Positions 18,050-25,703 of a stretch of 64,000 bases of DNA are shown in pieces (position 1 is the stretch's first letter; each line of letters starts with the position of its first letter). Location: contig CAMOOO010000007.1 of assembly GCA_946621465.1 (NCBI GenBank), positions 44,649 to 108,648 on the forward strand. Reading direction: 5' to 3'. The notes beneath the pieces were generated by a model. That model was given only the letters and a program-made list of their open reading frames with translations, was not told where the DNA came from and did no database searches. Origin of the DNA: an uncultured Clostridia bacterium (GTDB lineage: Bacteria > Bacillota > Clostridia > Christensenellales > DTU072). A program made the translations under genes and the position numbers.

Positions 18050-18503
18050 TGTCATCGGTAAATAACATCCCATCCGCCGCAAAAGACTGCCTGACCTGGC
18101 TGGAAAAAATATGCTCGCGCCGGGAGCAAACGGCACGCCGGAAACGATGTCCGCGTCCAAAAACAACGACGTGAATATCTGCGACTTCGTCTACACTATG
18201 GGATACGGACTCAACGCCCTGATTTCCCTCTACGAGGTAACCGGGAAAAGAAAGTTTTTAGACTATGCCAAAAAGGTCGCATCTTTTGCGCTGGACGTAC
18301 AGTGCAAAGAAAACGATCCTATCGTTGACGGCGGTTGGCGCGGTTCTTTCAACAAGATAACCAAAGTCCCCGAGGGGCGGTGCAATCAGGACAACCAACC
18401 GGACGAAGGGGGCGTCTACTCCCTCTATGCCGGATGGTGCGCCCTCCCGATAACGACGGGGCTACTGCGCTTAATAAGAATCATCACGGAAACCAAACAA
18501 TAA
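18050..18503 (+). pseudogene. Frameshifted fragment of a probable (alpha/alpha)-barrel carbohydrate-active protein
   Basis: Two reading frames join at an A-run near 18104-18109: ...KDCLTWLEK in frame 2 continues naturally as NMLAPGANGTPETMSAS in frame 3 if one A is restored (A7 instead of A6). The longer part (130 codons from 18111) ends at 18503 and contains FVYTMGYGLNALISLYEVTG and DNQPDEGGVYSLYAGWC. It resembles the C-terminal part of six-hairpin glycosidase-like proteins, but I cannot name the family. It is far too short for such an enzyme and is likely a remnant. Confidence 0.45.
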
Positions 18504-18523
18504 ATCCGGCATGACACCTACCT

Positions 18524-19351
18524 ATGCAGACAATGACGATAACGAAAGAACTACTCTTTACTCAATTGGAAAAAGCCGGCGTAAAACACGACGATACCCT
18601 TCTCGTCCATTCTTCCATGAAAGCCTTTGGGCGCTTTGAAAGGGGCATGGACGGATTGATCGACGCTTTTTGCGAGTATTTGTCGGACGGGTTATTTATC
18701 GTACCTGCTCATACCTGGCATTCCGTCAATAAGAAAAGTACTGTCTTCAACCTCAAAAACGCCGAGCCGTGTACGGGGCTGTTATCCCAAACGGCGGTCA
18801 GAAGAGCGGACGGCGTACGTAGCTGTCACCCCACCCACTCCGTCGTGGTCTTCGGTAAAGGCAAAGAGGAATTCATTGCCGGAGAGGAAACGATCGTAAC
18901 CCCCACACCGCGAAAGGGTTGCTACGGAAAGCTGATAGATAAAAACGCCGTCATCCTCTTACTCGGCGTTGGGTACGACAAAAACACTTTCTTTCACTGC
19001 CTGGAAGAATCGGCAGGCGTCCCGGACAGACTATCGCAAAAAGAGGTTCCTTTTATCATAGATAACGGCGCCCAAACGCCGCATCCGATGAAAACGATAC
19101 ACTGTCCCTATTGCGATGACGTCTCACGCTATTACCCGACGCTGGAGCCCCTTATCCTCAGCGCACAAACTCGCGCTCCGATCGGGAACGCCCCTTCTGT
19201 TTTTTGTCGAGCAAAAGACGCCGCCGATATTCTCCTACCCGTCATGGCTGCCGCCGCGGAGAACGGTTCAGACTATCTGCTCCCAGATAAACGAGCGCGC
19301 TATCTGAAACGCCAACGGTTCAATCCGCTCCATTGGTTTGGAAAAAAATGA
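18524..19351 (+). CDS. AAC(3)-family (aminoglycoside 3-N-acetyltransferase-like) protein
   Basis: 275 aa. Family landmarks: DTLLVHSSMKAFG, IVPAHTWHSV, THSVVVFGKG, TPRKGCYGKL and LLLGVGYDKNTFFHCLEE. AAC(3) proteins use acetyl-CoA to modify amino groups; many chromosomal members have no resistance role. The ATG at 18524 has no clear ribosome binding site, and an in-frame ATG 9 nt later is equally possible. It lies alone on the + strand, convergent with the diesterase at 19389. Calling it a resistance gene would go beyond the evidence. Confidence 0.8.
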   Translation: MQTMTITKELLFTQLEKAGVKHDDTLLVHSSMKAFGRFERGMDGLIDAFCEYLSDGLFIVPAHTWHSVNKKSTVFNLKNAEPCTGLLSQTAVRRADGVRSCHPTHSVVVFGKGKEEFIAGEETIVTPTPRKGCYGKLIDKNAVILLLGVGYDKNTFFHCLEESAGVPDRLSQKEVPFIIDNGAQTPHPMKTIHCPYCDDVSRYYPTLEPLILSAQTRAPIGNAPSVFCRAKDAADILLPVMAAAAENGSDYLLPDKRARYLKRQRFNPLHWFGKK

Positions 19352-19388
19352 TCAAACGTGTTGTTATATAATCTTTTTATACAGCCCA

Positions 19389-20162
19389 TCAATGAGGACG
19401 TTTCTCAATAAATCTCATCACCTGAATGGGTCTTCGCGTGGTGATATTGTCGGGAGCGCACAATAGCACGTGAGAGATTACGGCAGGTTTATCAATGGTG
19501 TAGACGGAAACGAGCATCCCGTTTTCGTGACAGATCTTTACCAATTTCGACGTGATGGAAGAATAGTGGATATTGACTCCCAAAGCGCCGAGTTCTTTTG
19601 CCAACGCCACCTTTTCTTTTATCTCTTTCGTACCGTTATTTTTAAAATCGAACCCGATATAGTATCCTATCCCCGGACAGTATTGGCGCAATATCTCCAC
19701 GCGGTCCGTTCCTACGCCTGTAAAGAATGCCCTCTTCTCCAGACCATATTTTTTGATCAGATTGTAGACCGCTCCCATGTCCGCCGTGCTCTTGAGATCC
19801 AGATTGATTCGCAAGTCGGTTTCTGCCGATATAAAAGCAAATGCCTCTTCCAGCGTCAAATCCCCGATCTGCGGCGAATCATGAGAAAGGACGCAGAAAC
19901 CTTCTTCGGTAAAGTTGACGTCGACCTCTATGACCTGTACTCCGAGTTCGTACCCTTTCCGAATAGACTCCATACTGTTTGCCGGCGTCCCTTCGCATCC
20001 ACTATGCGCCGTTATTGTATATCCGTCCGGCATATGCGTGGGAATAAGCCGCCACACGAACAAATTAAAATCATAAGTAAAAATGTACAGTGGAATGACC
20101 GTTACAAAAAAAGAAAGGACGATTGCTATCGAAATTAATATCTTTTTTGTCTTCTTTTTCAT
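19389..20162 (-). CDS. Membrane-anchored glycerophosphodiesterase-like protein with altered active site
   Basis: 257 aa with one N-terminal span (ILISIAIVLSFFVTVIPLYIF), so the domain is probably outside the cell. The diesterase fold is visible in ITAHSGCEGTPANSMES, VIEVDVNFTEEG and VLSHDS. The usual HRG has become HSG and PENT has become PANS, so the phosphate-binding Arg and a metal-binding Glu are missing. It may act on another substrate or be inactive. It follows the LRR lipoprotein by 3 nt in one transcription unit. Confidence 0.75.
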   Translation of the reverse strand: MKKKTKKILISIAIVLSFFVTVIPLYIFTYDFNLFVWRLIPTHMPDGYTITAHSGCEGTPANSMESIRKGYELGVQVIEVDVNFTEEGFCVLSHDSPQIGDLTLEEAFAFISAETDLRINLDLKSTADMGAVYNLIKKYGLEKRAFFTGVGTDRVEILRQYCPGIGYYIGFDFKNNGTKEIKEKVALAKELGALGVNIHYSSITSKLVKICHENGMLVSVYTIDKPAVISHVLLCAPDNITTRRPIQVMRFIEKRPH

Positions 20163-20165
20163 ATT

Positions 20166-21773
20166 TTATTCCAACGCTGTGATGGTTCCGAGGATCCCGA
20201 TTTCCGCCGCACATTCGGTATAATATTCTACTTTTGATGCCGGCACGTAAAACACGCATTCCTCCGTCGTACCGGCAAAGGCGTTGGATCCCAATTGCAC
20301 GTTGCCATTTCCGCGGAGTGTTACCGAAGTAAGCGCGCAACAGTTTTTAAAAGAGTCCTCTCCTAAACTCATCGCATTAAAGTTTACCGTCCGTAAGCTC
20401 GTACAATTTTCAAATGCCTTATACCTGATAGAGATCAACCCTGCGGCACTAACTTCAGTCAAACAGGTATTGCCTTTAAACGCTCCTTCTTCTATGCTGA
20501 TACAATCACTCGCTATTTCATAAGAAGTTTGTGTCGACCCACCGGCGAAAACGATCAGTCTCTTCGCATCGTTATTGACACTATACAGTACTCCTCCGTC
20601 GATTTCCACGGAAGTATTATTTTCCGATTTTAAAAAAGTGGTTAATGCCGTACACCCGGTAAAAGAACCTGACGAAACGGTGGCGTTGCCAAGTTCAACG
20701 GTACTGAGCGCCGTGCAGTCGTTAAACGACCACCAGATATTTTCTAGCGAATCGGGCGCGTGAAAAATCGTAAGCGCACTACATCCGTTGAACGCCTCGC
20801 CGTAAATCGTTTTGCAACAACTTCCCTCTTGAAAAATAATATCAGACATCCTTGTACAATTTTCAAAAGCGTACATTCCGATGCTTTCTACCGAGGCGGG
20901 AATACTGACCGATAAAAATTCTCTGCCGCGAAATGCGCCGCTCCCTATACTATCCACTTCTTTATCTCCTATATTCCCGGGTAGAACCAGATGAGTTGGC
21001 AACGTTTCGAGAGTCGACAAGAAATCCATGAGTTGGATTTTTCCACTCTGCTCATTTTTTATTCCCCATACTGTCCCATCGGCATAGCCATACTGCCCGT
21101 AAACGTATGTTTCACCGGAAATGGTGCCGTCCCAAACCTGCGTCTTTTCCTTATCCGTGTACCATCCGACCAAACTTTGATCTTCTTTTTTAGGGAACTC
21201 GGGCAAATATCCTCCCGGACAGGTATCGGTAATATAATCCGCCCAAAGCACGCTGGTAACGGACATATTATATTCGCAATAGACTATATTCGCCGCTAAA
21301 AATTTACTTCCGTCCGTCCAATTTTTTTTGTATATTTCAGCTCTATCCGGGGAGAGAACAACGTTTTTACATATATACCCCGGATTGGCGTATCGTACGA
21401 CCGTTGTTTCATCCGTGCCGACAATAAAAGCGTTCGGAATATTGATAACAGCATCGGGATCATCTCCCTCCCATTGATTTTCCAAAGCAAAAGGAATATA
21501 TAGCTTTTTCAATTTTTCGCTGACAAAACTATGATCCTCATCACCGAGACCGACGACCTTTTTCTCGCGAATAAATTCGGGAACAATAAGGACCTCTTTT
21601 TGTTTACCTTCTTTAGACAATCCCAATATGGTCACGTTTGCGCCGGATGCCGCACAGATATAATCGCCCTCGGTAAACTCCGTTCCTTTTTTATTCTTCT
21701 CATTATTACACCCAACCAATACTGCTGCAATGATTAACACTGCGATTGCCAAAAAACATACTTTCTTTTTCAT
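20166..21773 (-). CDS. BspA-type leucine-rich-repeat surface lipoprotein
   Basis: 535 aa. Signal with lipobox LVGC at residues 19-22. A Listeria-Bacteroides (InlB-B) repeat follows near residue 200 (EFPKKEDQSLVGWYTDKEK). From ~260 on there are tandem LRR_5 repeats (for example SIGMYAFENCTRMSDI and SIEEGAFKGNTCLTEV) to the end. BspA-like proteins bind host or microbial surface ligands, so adhesion or sensing is likely. AAGGAG lies before the ATG. It is followed closely by the membrane diesterase-like gene. Confidence 0.85.
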   Translation of the reverse strand: MKKKVCFLAIAVLIIAAVLVGCNNEKNKKGTEFTEGDYICAASGANVTILGLSKEGKQKEVLIVPEFIREKKVVGLGDEDHSFVSEKLKKLYIPFALENQWEGDDPDAVINIPNAFIVGTDETTVVRYANPGYICKNVVLSPDRAEIYKKNWTDGSKFLAANIVYCEYNMSVTSVLWADYITDTCPGGYLPEFPKKEDQSLVGWYTDKEKTQVWDGTISGETYVYGQYGYADGTVWGIKNEQSGKIQLMDFLSTLETLPTHLVLPGNIGDKEVDSIGSGAFRGREFLSVSIPASVESIGMYAFENCTRMSDIIFQEGSCCKTIYGEAFNGCSALTIFHAPDSLENIWWSFNDCTALSTVELGNATVSSGSFTGCTALTTFLKSENNTSVEIDGGVLYSVNNDAKRLIVFAGGSTQTSYEIASDCISIEEGAFKGNTCLTEVSAAGLISIRYKAFENCTSLRTVNFNAMSLGEDSFKNCCALTSVTLRGNGNVQLGSNAFAGTTEECVFYVPASKVEYYTECAAEIGILGTITALE

Positions 21774-21801
21774 AGTACTTCTCCTTATTCTTTTTATTTT
21801 T

Positions 21802-23238
21802 TTATTTTGGTAAAGTAATCGAGTCCTTTATCTCTTCAAAATACCACGTCCGTATTTCCCTTTCGTCGCCGTCTTGAATTTCCGCTCTCATCCCCAGGTC
21901 CGTTTCCATACCAAAGGATATCCTCTTTGTGGTTTCTCCGACGATGACCGCTTCCCACCGCAGACTCTTGACGTACTCTAACACCATTTTGGTCAGTTCC
22001 GAATTTTCATCCATAAACTCGTCCCACGTTCTTGCGGTTGTTTCTCCGTTTTGCTTTGTAGCTTCCAGAAAGGACAAGTAGGCATCCACAAGGATACTGG
22101 AATTTAAGACGGTCCCACCGTATACGCAAATCAGTTCACCATTACCTTTCTTCCCGTCCGGTTCCACGTATGCCTCACCGAACATTTTTTTGACGCCGTT
22201 ATATAGCATATAGCCGGCTTCTTCGTAACTTTCCTCCAATATTCTTTGTTTTATAAATTCTCCGTTCATTCTTTCCAGACAATAATACTCTTTATCGTAA
22301 TAATAGTATTCCTCTTCCTCTCCTCTTGTTATGTGGTAGACGCCGTCCTTTGCCTCGTACACCGCAAGCACCGTGCCATTGTCGTCCTTTTCCGTCAAAC
22401 GCGCACCGGGGTAGAGACGCCAGAAATCAAAGTAGCGTAAACTGCTATCAAAGTCGTCAAAGCCGATCGCAGGCATCGTCAGTTCCGTTTGCAGCGCTTT
22501 TGTGAAGATCTCGGGTAAATGGACTTCCGCCTGTCCGTAAGTCACGTTGACGGACCACTCCACCGACCTTTCGGGGGCGTAGGACTTTTTACGGTTTATC
22601 GCTTTGTCGAATTCAGCGTTCCTGTTATATTTTGCCGTGATTCGGGTAATAACGCTGCCGCTGACGACGATAGTAACGTTTTGATCGGAACCTTCATCGT
22701 ATCTCAAAACGGTATTCTCTCCTTCCTTTTCTACGTGGAAATACCCTTTATTTCCGTAGTCGCCGACGTAGAAAATGATGTTTTGCAGGAATTTACTGAC
22801 CTCGTCCACGTACTCCGGATCGGACAGGTCGAACGCCCGTTCCACCCGCAGATATTCTCTTAATCCCCCCCGGTCGAATTCCTCTTTACCTATCTGTTTT
22901 ACCACAAGTCCGTAAGTGCTGTCGTCCTTTCCGAATAAGTACCGCCCATCTTGCATTAAGAAGTACTCTTCCGTCGTTTGACCGCCGATAGTGGTCTTTT
23001 CCGACCGTCTTATGCCGTCGGAATGCACCTCGTACTTGGTGGTGGTCGTCTGTTCCCCTGTAGTGATCTTTTCTTCGGCGTCTATCGAATAGACGCTAAA
23101 TAAAAAAGAACTTTCTATCGCATCGCCGAGAGCAATAATATATCTGTCTTTTTCCGTAACGCTGCTACGCGAGGGATGGCAACCGCACAGGGTGAGGGCA
23201 AAAATAGCAAACAATAAAACGCTAAACGTTCTTTTCAT
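21802..23238 (-). CDS. Lipoprotein of unknown function
   Basis: 478 aa with a lipoprotein signal ending in LTLCGC. I start at ATG 23238, because GCGGAG lies 6 nt upstream; an ATG two codons earlier touches that site and longer starts lack one. The mature part is rich in charged and aromatic residues (GEEEEYYYYDKEYY) and beta-rich in appearance, similar in style to LolA/LppX-like binding proteins, but no motif allows a call. It is driven by the divergent promoter shared with rph. Confidence 0.65.
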   Translation of the reverse strand: MKRTFSVLLFAIFALTLCGCHPSRSSVTEKDRYIIALGDAIESSFLFSVYSIDAEEKITTGEQTTTTKYEVHSDGIRRSEKTTIGGQTTEEYFLMQDGRYLFGKDDSTYGLVVKQIGKEEFDRGGLREYLRVERAFDLSDPEYVDEVSKFLQNIIFYVGDYGNKGYFHVEKEGENTVLRYDEGSDQNVTIVVSGSVITRITAKYNRNAEFDKAINRKKSYAPERSVEWSVNVTYGQAEVHLPEIFTKALQTELTMPAIGFDDFDSSLRYFDFWRLYPGARLTEKDDNGTVLAVYEAKDGVYHITRGEEEEYYYYDKEYYCLERMNGEFIKQRILEESYEEAGYMLYNGVKKMFGEAYVEPDGKKGNGELICVYGGTVLNSSILVDAYLSFLEATKQNGETTARTWDEFMDENSELTKMVLEYVKSLRWEAVIVGETTKRISFGMETDLGMRAEIQDGDEREIRTWYFEEIKDSITLPK

Positions 23239-23293
23239 TTTCATCTCCGCAAGTAAAGAGTCTCCGTAGCACGAACATTCTTTCCCCTTTCTT

Positions 23294-23345
23294 ATTATAT
23301 AATACCGTCTTCTCAATTGCAAGATAAGAAAAAAAGGTGTATGCT
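23294..23345. promoter_or_regulatory. Divergent promoter pair sharing one palindromic -35 box
   Basis: TTGCAA at 23317-23322 is its own reverse complement. To the right, a 17-nt spacer leads to TATGCT (23340-23345) for rph. To the left, a 17-nt spacer leads to TATAAT (minus strand, 23294-23299) for the lipoprotein at 23238. Both promoters thus use the same hexamer, and polymerase can bind only one way at a time. Confidence 0.65.
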
Positions 23346-23372
23346 ATAGATAGAAAAATAAGGAGATAGATT

Positions 23373-24077
23373 ATGAGATTTGACGGAAGAGATAACGACC
23401 AAATGAGAAAAGTGGAGATCGTCCCCGATTTCACCCAAACGACGGGCGGATCGGTGCTGATCAACTGGGGCGGAACGCGCGTGCTTTGCACTGCCCTGTT
23501 AGAAGAAGGCACCATGCCCTTTTTAGAAGGAACGGGTAAAGGCTGGCTGACCGCCGAATACGCCATGCTCCCCTCCTCGACCGGAGCGCGTAAAAAGAGA
23601 GAAACAAGCAAGCCGGACGGACGTTCTACCGAAATAAAAAGGCTGATCGGGCGCGCGCTGAGAAACGCCGTCGACTACGAAAAGCTGGGCGAACGGGTCA
23701 TCTGGATCGACTGCGACGTGTTGCAGGCGGACGGCGGAACTCGTACCGCTTCTATTACCGGCGCCTACGTTGCCCTTTGCCTGGGCGTGAAAAAATGGAT
23801 ATCGGAAGGACGGCTGGAACAAAACCCCATCGTCCACAAAGTCGCCGCCGTGTCCGCAGGTATCGTGAACGGCGAACCCATGCTCGACCTGTGTTACAAA
23901 GAGGACTCCAAAGCCGACGTCGATATGAACTTCGTTATCAACGAAAAAGGAGAGTTCATCGAGATACAAGGTACCGGCGAGGGTCGTTCCTTTACCGAAG
24001 AGGAATTCGCCTCCATCGTCGCCCTCGGCAAAAAAGGCATCGCCGAGCTGATGGCGTTACAAGCAAAGTACGAGTAA
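23373..24077 (+). CDS. rph: Ribonuclease PH
   Basis: 234 aa phosphorolytic exoribonuclease that trims the 3' ends of tRNA precursors. Diagnostic segments: GSVLINWGGTRVLCTA, the long block EYAMLPSSTGARKKRE, RSTEIKRLIGRALR, and WIDCDVLQADGGTRTASITG with the phosphate-binding region. Length and order are normal. AAGGAG lies 8 nt before the ATG. Its terminator is now split by an IS element 40 nt downstream. Confidence 0.95.
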   Translation: MRFDGRDNDQMRKVEIVPDFTQTTGGSVLINWGGTRVLCTALLEEGTMPFLEGTGKGWLTAEYAMLPSSTGARKKRETSKPDGRSTEIKRLIGRALRNAVDYEKLGERVIWIDCDVLQADGGTRTASITGAYVALCLGVKKWISEGRLEQNPIVHKVAAVSAGIVNGEPMLDLCYKEDSKADVDMNFVINEKGEFIEIQGTGEGRSFTEEEFASIVALGKKGIAELMALQAKYE

Positions 24078-24099
24078 TTATCCGAAAAATCGGCTAAGA

Positions 24100-24111
24100 A
24101 AAAAAGGGGCT
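24100..24111. terminator. Left arm of the rph/phage-operon terminator, split by the IS element
   Basis: AAAAAAGGGGCT (24100-24111) pairs with AGCCCCTTTTTT at 25355-25366. Without the IS and one copy of the 7-bp repeat TACGTTC they would form a 12-bp stem with the loop ACGTTC: a bidirectional terminator between rph (+) and the phage-head operon (minus). The IS now separates the arms by about 1.2 kb, so neither side has an intact terminator here. Confidence 0.8.
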
Positions 24112-24170
24112 ACGTTCTGAAGTGAACCCCATTTAGGACACTCAATAAAAAAGTACTTAACAGGAAGGGA

Positions 24171-24974
24171 TTAGTTTCTCTTCCTGTTTTTTATGCGTTT
24201 TGTATTATAGAACTCTATCCAATCTTCAACAAGGGCTATGTATTCTTCCAAACTTGTGATATAATTGTTGTACAAAGTCTCTTTCTTGAGTATGCCGTGG
24301 AAACTCTCCATAGGAGAGTCATCAATTGGAGTACCCTTTCGGCTCATTGAAATTGTAATCCCATTGGCGGTACAGATGGCTTTGTACTCAAAAGATGTGT
24401 ATTGGAATCCTTGGTCGCTATGTAGGATTATCCCGTCCACATCTTTTTCTTTTACTATCGCCTCGTTTAGAGTATCCATCACCAATTGGTTATTGTTGAA
24501 TTTGGATATCTTGTACGCAACAACCCGTCTGTCATATAGATCCAAGATAGTGGATAAATATGCTCTCTTGTCTTTCCAAATCAAATAAGTTATATCCGTC
24601 ACCCAAACTTTGTTTCGCTCTTTAACATTGAATTGTCTCTTCAAAAGATTAGGCTTTACGTTCTCTTCTATTCTCTTCTTGCTTGTATTCGGCTTTATCC
24701 GCTTTATGTATTCCGGCTTCAGATTATATTTCTTCATAATCCTCGCCACTTTCTTGTGATTCAGTATTACACCATACTTTATCAAAATGGCTTCACATAT
24801 CCTACGATATCCGTATGTTCGTTTGTTCTCCTCGAATATCTCCCTTATCAAGAGATAATCGTAGTAGTCTTTGTCCTGCGTATTGCGGTACTTATAATAC
24901 GTTCTCTTGGCTATATCCAAAGCAGCACACATATTATCCAGCTTGTATATCCCAATATGCAGATTAATGAACAT
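24171..24974 (-). CDS. IS3-family transposase OrfB (DDE integrase domain)
   Basis: 267 aa. N-terminal HTH_21-like region (RTYGYRRICEAILIKYG). The rve catalytic core has VWVTDITYL (first Asp), LHSDQGFQY (second Asp) and DDSPMESFHGILKKE (Glu). It most likely works as an OrfAB fusion: a -1 slip on AAA-AAG just before the orfA stop gives a reading frame that continues through the orfB ATG. Confidence 0.9.
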   Translation of the reverse strand: MFINLHIGIYKLDNMCAALDIAKRTYYKYRNTQDKDYYDYLLIREIFEENKRTYGYRRICEAILIKYGVILNHKKVARIMKKYNLKPEYIKRIKPNTSKKRIEENVKPNLLKRQFNVKERNKVWVTDITYLIWKDKRAYLSTILDLYDRRVVAYKISKFNNNQLVMDTLNEAIVKEKDVDGIILHSDQGFQYTSFEYKAICTANGITISMSRKGTPIDDSPMESFHGILKKETLYNNYITSLEEYIALVEDWIEFYNTKRIKNRKRN

Positions 24975-25261
24975 TACTTTTTCTCTCGTCGTGCCTCTAT
25001 GAAGGCCTGGTATTTTTTTAGTATCTCATACCTCTCTTTGTAGTCTATCTCACTATCCTTCTTTCTGCCTTTTCCTCTTTCTTGTTGTCCTATTGGGATA
25101 TTGTTGCGATATGCTCTAATCCAAGTCTCTATTGTTTTATGCGAAATGCCATATTCTCTGCCTAATGTAGTAGGCGTGCCATCATTGTTTAGATATCGCT
25201 GAACTACCATTTGTCTAAACTCAACTGTGTATTTGTTAAACTTTTGTCCTTTGCTAGCCAT
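24974..25261 (-). CDS. IS3-family OrfA (helix-turn-helix protein)
   Basis: 95 aa. Transposase_8/HTH DNA-binding domain: FNKYTVEFRQMVVQRYL, then GREYGISHKTIETWIRAYR, followed by a basic and leucine/tyrosine-containing C-terminus that would form the coiled coil with OrfB. It recognises the terminal repeats. AGGAGG lies 9 nt before the ATG but is part of a hairpin. The stop TAA overlaps the orfB start (TAATG). Confidence 0.88.
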   Translation of the reverse strand: MASKGQKFNKYTVEFRQMVVQRYLNNDGTPTTLGREYGISHKTIETWIRAYRNNIPIGQQERGKGRKKDSEIDYKERYEILKKYQAFIEARREKK

Positions 25262-25272
25262 ATAAAAATACC

Positions 25273-25296
25273 TCCTATGGCAATTGTACCATAGGA
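25273..25296 (-). promoter_or_regulatory. Hairpin in the IS leader overlapping the orfA ribosome binding site
   Basis: TCCTATGG and CCATAGGA form an 8-bp stem around an 8-nt loop. On the minus-strand transcript the 3' arm runs into AGGAGG, so part of the Shine-Dalgarno sequence is paired. Many IS elements use such a structure to block translation from transcripts that enter from outside. That role is inferred here. Confidence 0.5.
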
Positions 25297-25374
25297 AGTA
25301 TTCGTAGGGCCTTTTTTTATTGAGTGTCCTAAATGGGGTTCACTTCATACGTTCAGCCCCTTTTTTATTAAAAA

Positions 25375-25602
25375 TTATTTCTCGGACAGGTTTTCTTCTC
25401 GCACGGTGAGCGCGCTTTTTATTTCTTCCACGTCCGTTTTTATTTCGGCGATCAGTTTGAGCTTTTCGGCGAGGCTGTCTATCGTTTGCTGATATTTTTC
25501 CTCGCGCGCTTTGCTTTCCTTTATTTGTTTAAAAAACAACCATACGAAAAGCACCGCCCATATTCCCGTCTCCGTCGCCATTTGGATTATTTGTTCCCCC
25601 AT
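25375..25602 (-). CDS. UviB/BhlA-type holin-like small membrane protein
   Basis: 75 aa: a single N-terminal span (GIWAVLFVWLFFKQIK) followed by a charged coiled-coil tail (EEKYQQTIDSLAEKLK). This is the layout of BhlA/UviB proteins, found in phages and bacteriocin loci as holin-like membrane permeabilisers. It is the last gene of the phage-head operon, 8 nt before the split terminator, with AGGAGG ahead of the ATG. No endolysin accompanies it. Confidence 0.75.
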   Translation of the reverse strand: MGEQIIQMATETGIWAVLFVWLFFKQIKESKAREEKYQQTIDSLAEKLKLIAEIKTDVEEIKSALTVREENLSEK

Positions 25603-25613
25603 AATTAGCCTCC

Positions 25614-25703
25614 TTATTGACTTAGTTCGGATACCTTTTCGGCCAGTTCAACTAGCCTGATCAGTATTTCATCCAGTTTGCGTTCTATATCGTTATTCGT
25701 CAT
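25614..25703 (-). CDS. 29-aa amphipathic helical peptide in the phage operon
   Basis: An uninterrupted 30-codon frame, MTNNDIERKLDEILIRLVEL then AEKVSELSQ, with a clean heptad pattern (I/L/L/I/L/V/L/V/L). It overlaps the end of the gp10-like gene by 11 nt and ends 11 nt before the holin-like gene, leaving no other use for this stretch. A small coiled-coil partner of the holin-like protein is plausible. There is no homology basis for a name. Confidence 0.5.
   Translation of the reverse strand: MTNNDIERKLDEILIRLVELAEKVSELSQ

Larger units (their letters stand above)
24118..25347 (-). mobile_element. IS3-family (IS150-like) insertion sequence, complete
   Basis: 1,230 bp with perfect terminal inverted repeats of about 35 bp, beginning TGAAGTGAACCCCATTTAGG at both ends (24118 on; 25347 backwards) and ending in the TG...CA pattern. 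It is flanked by 7-bp direct repeats TACGTTC (24111-24117 and 25348-25354). It carries orfA and orfB on the minus strand with a 1-nt overlap. All parts look intact, so it may still be active. Confidence 0.92.

Noticed and set aside
18524-19351. Acquired aminoglycoside resistance gene
   Set aside because: AAC(3)-fold proteins are common in Firmicutes chromosomes; there is no mobile context or close match to a known resistance variant that I can confirm.
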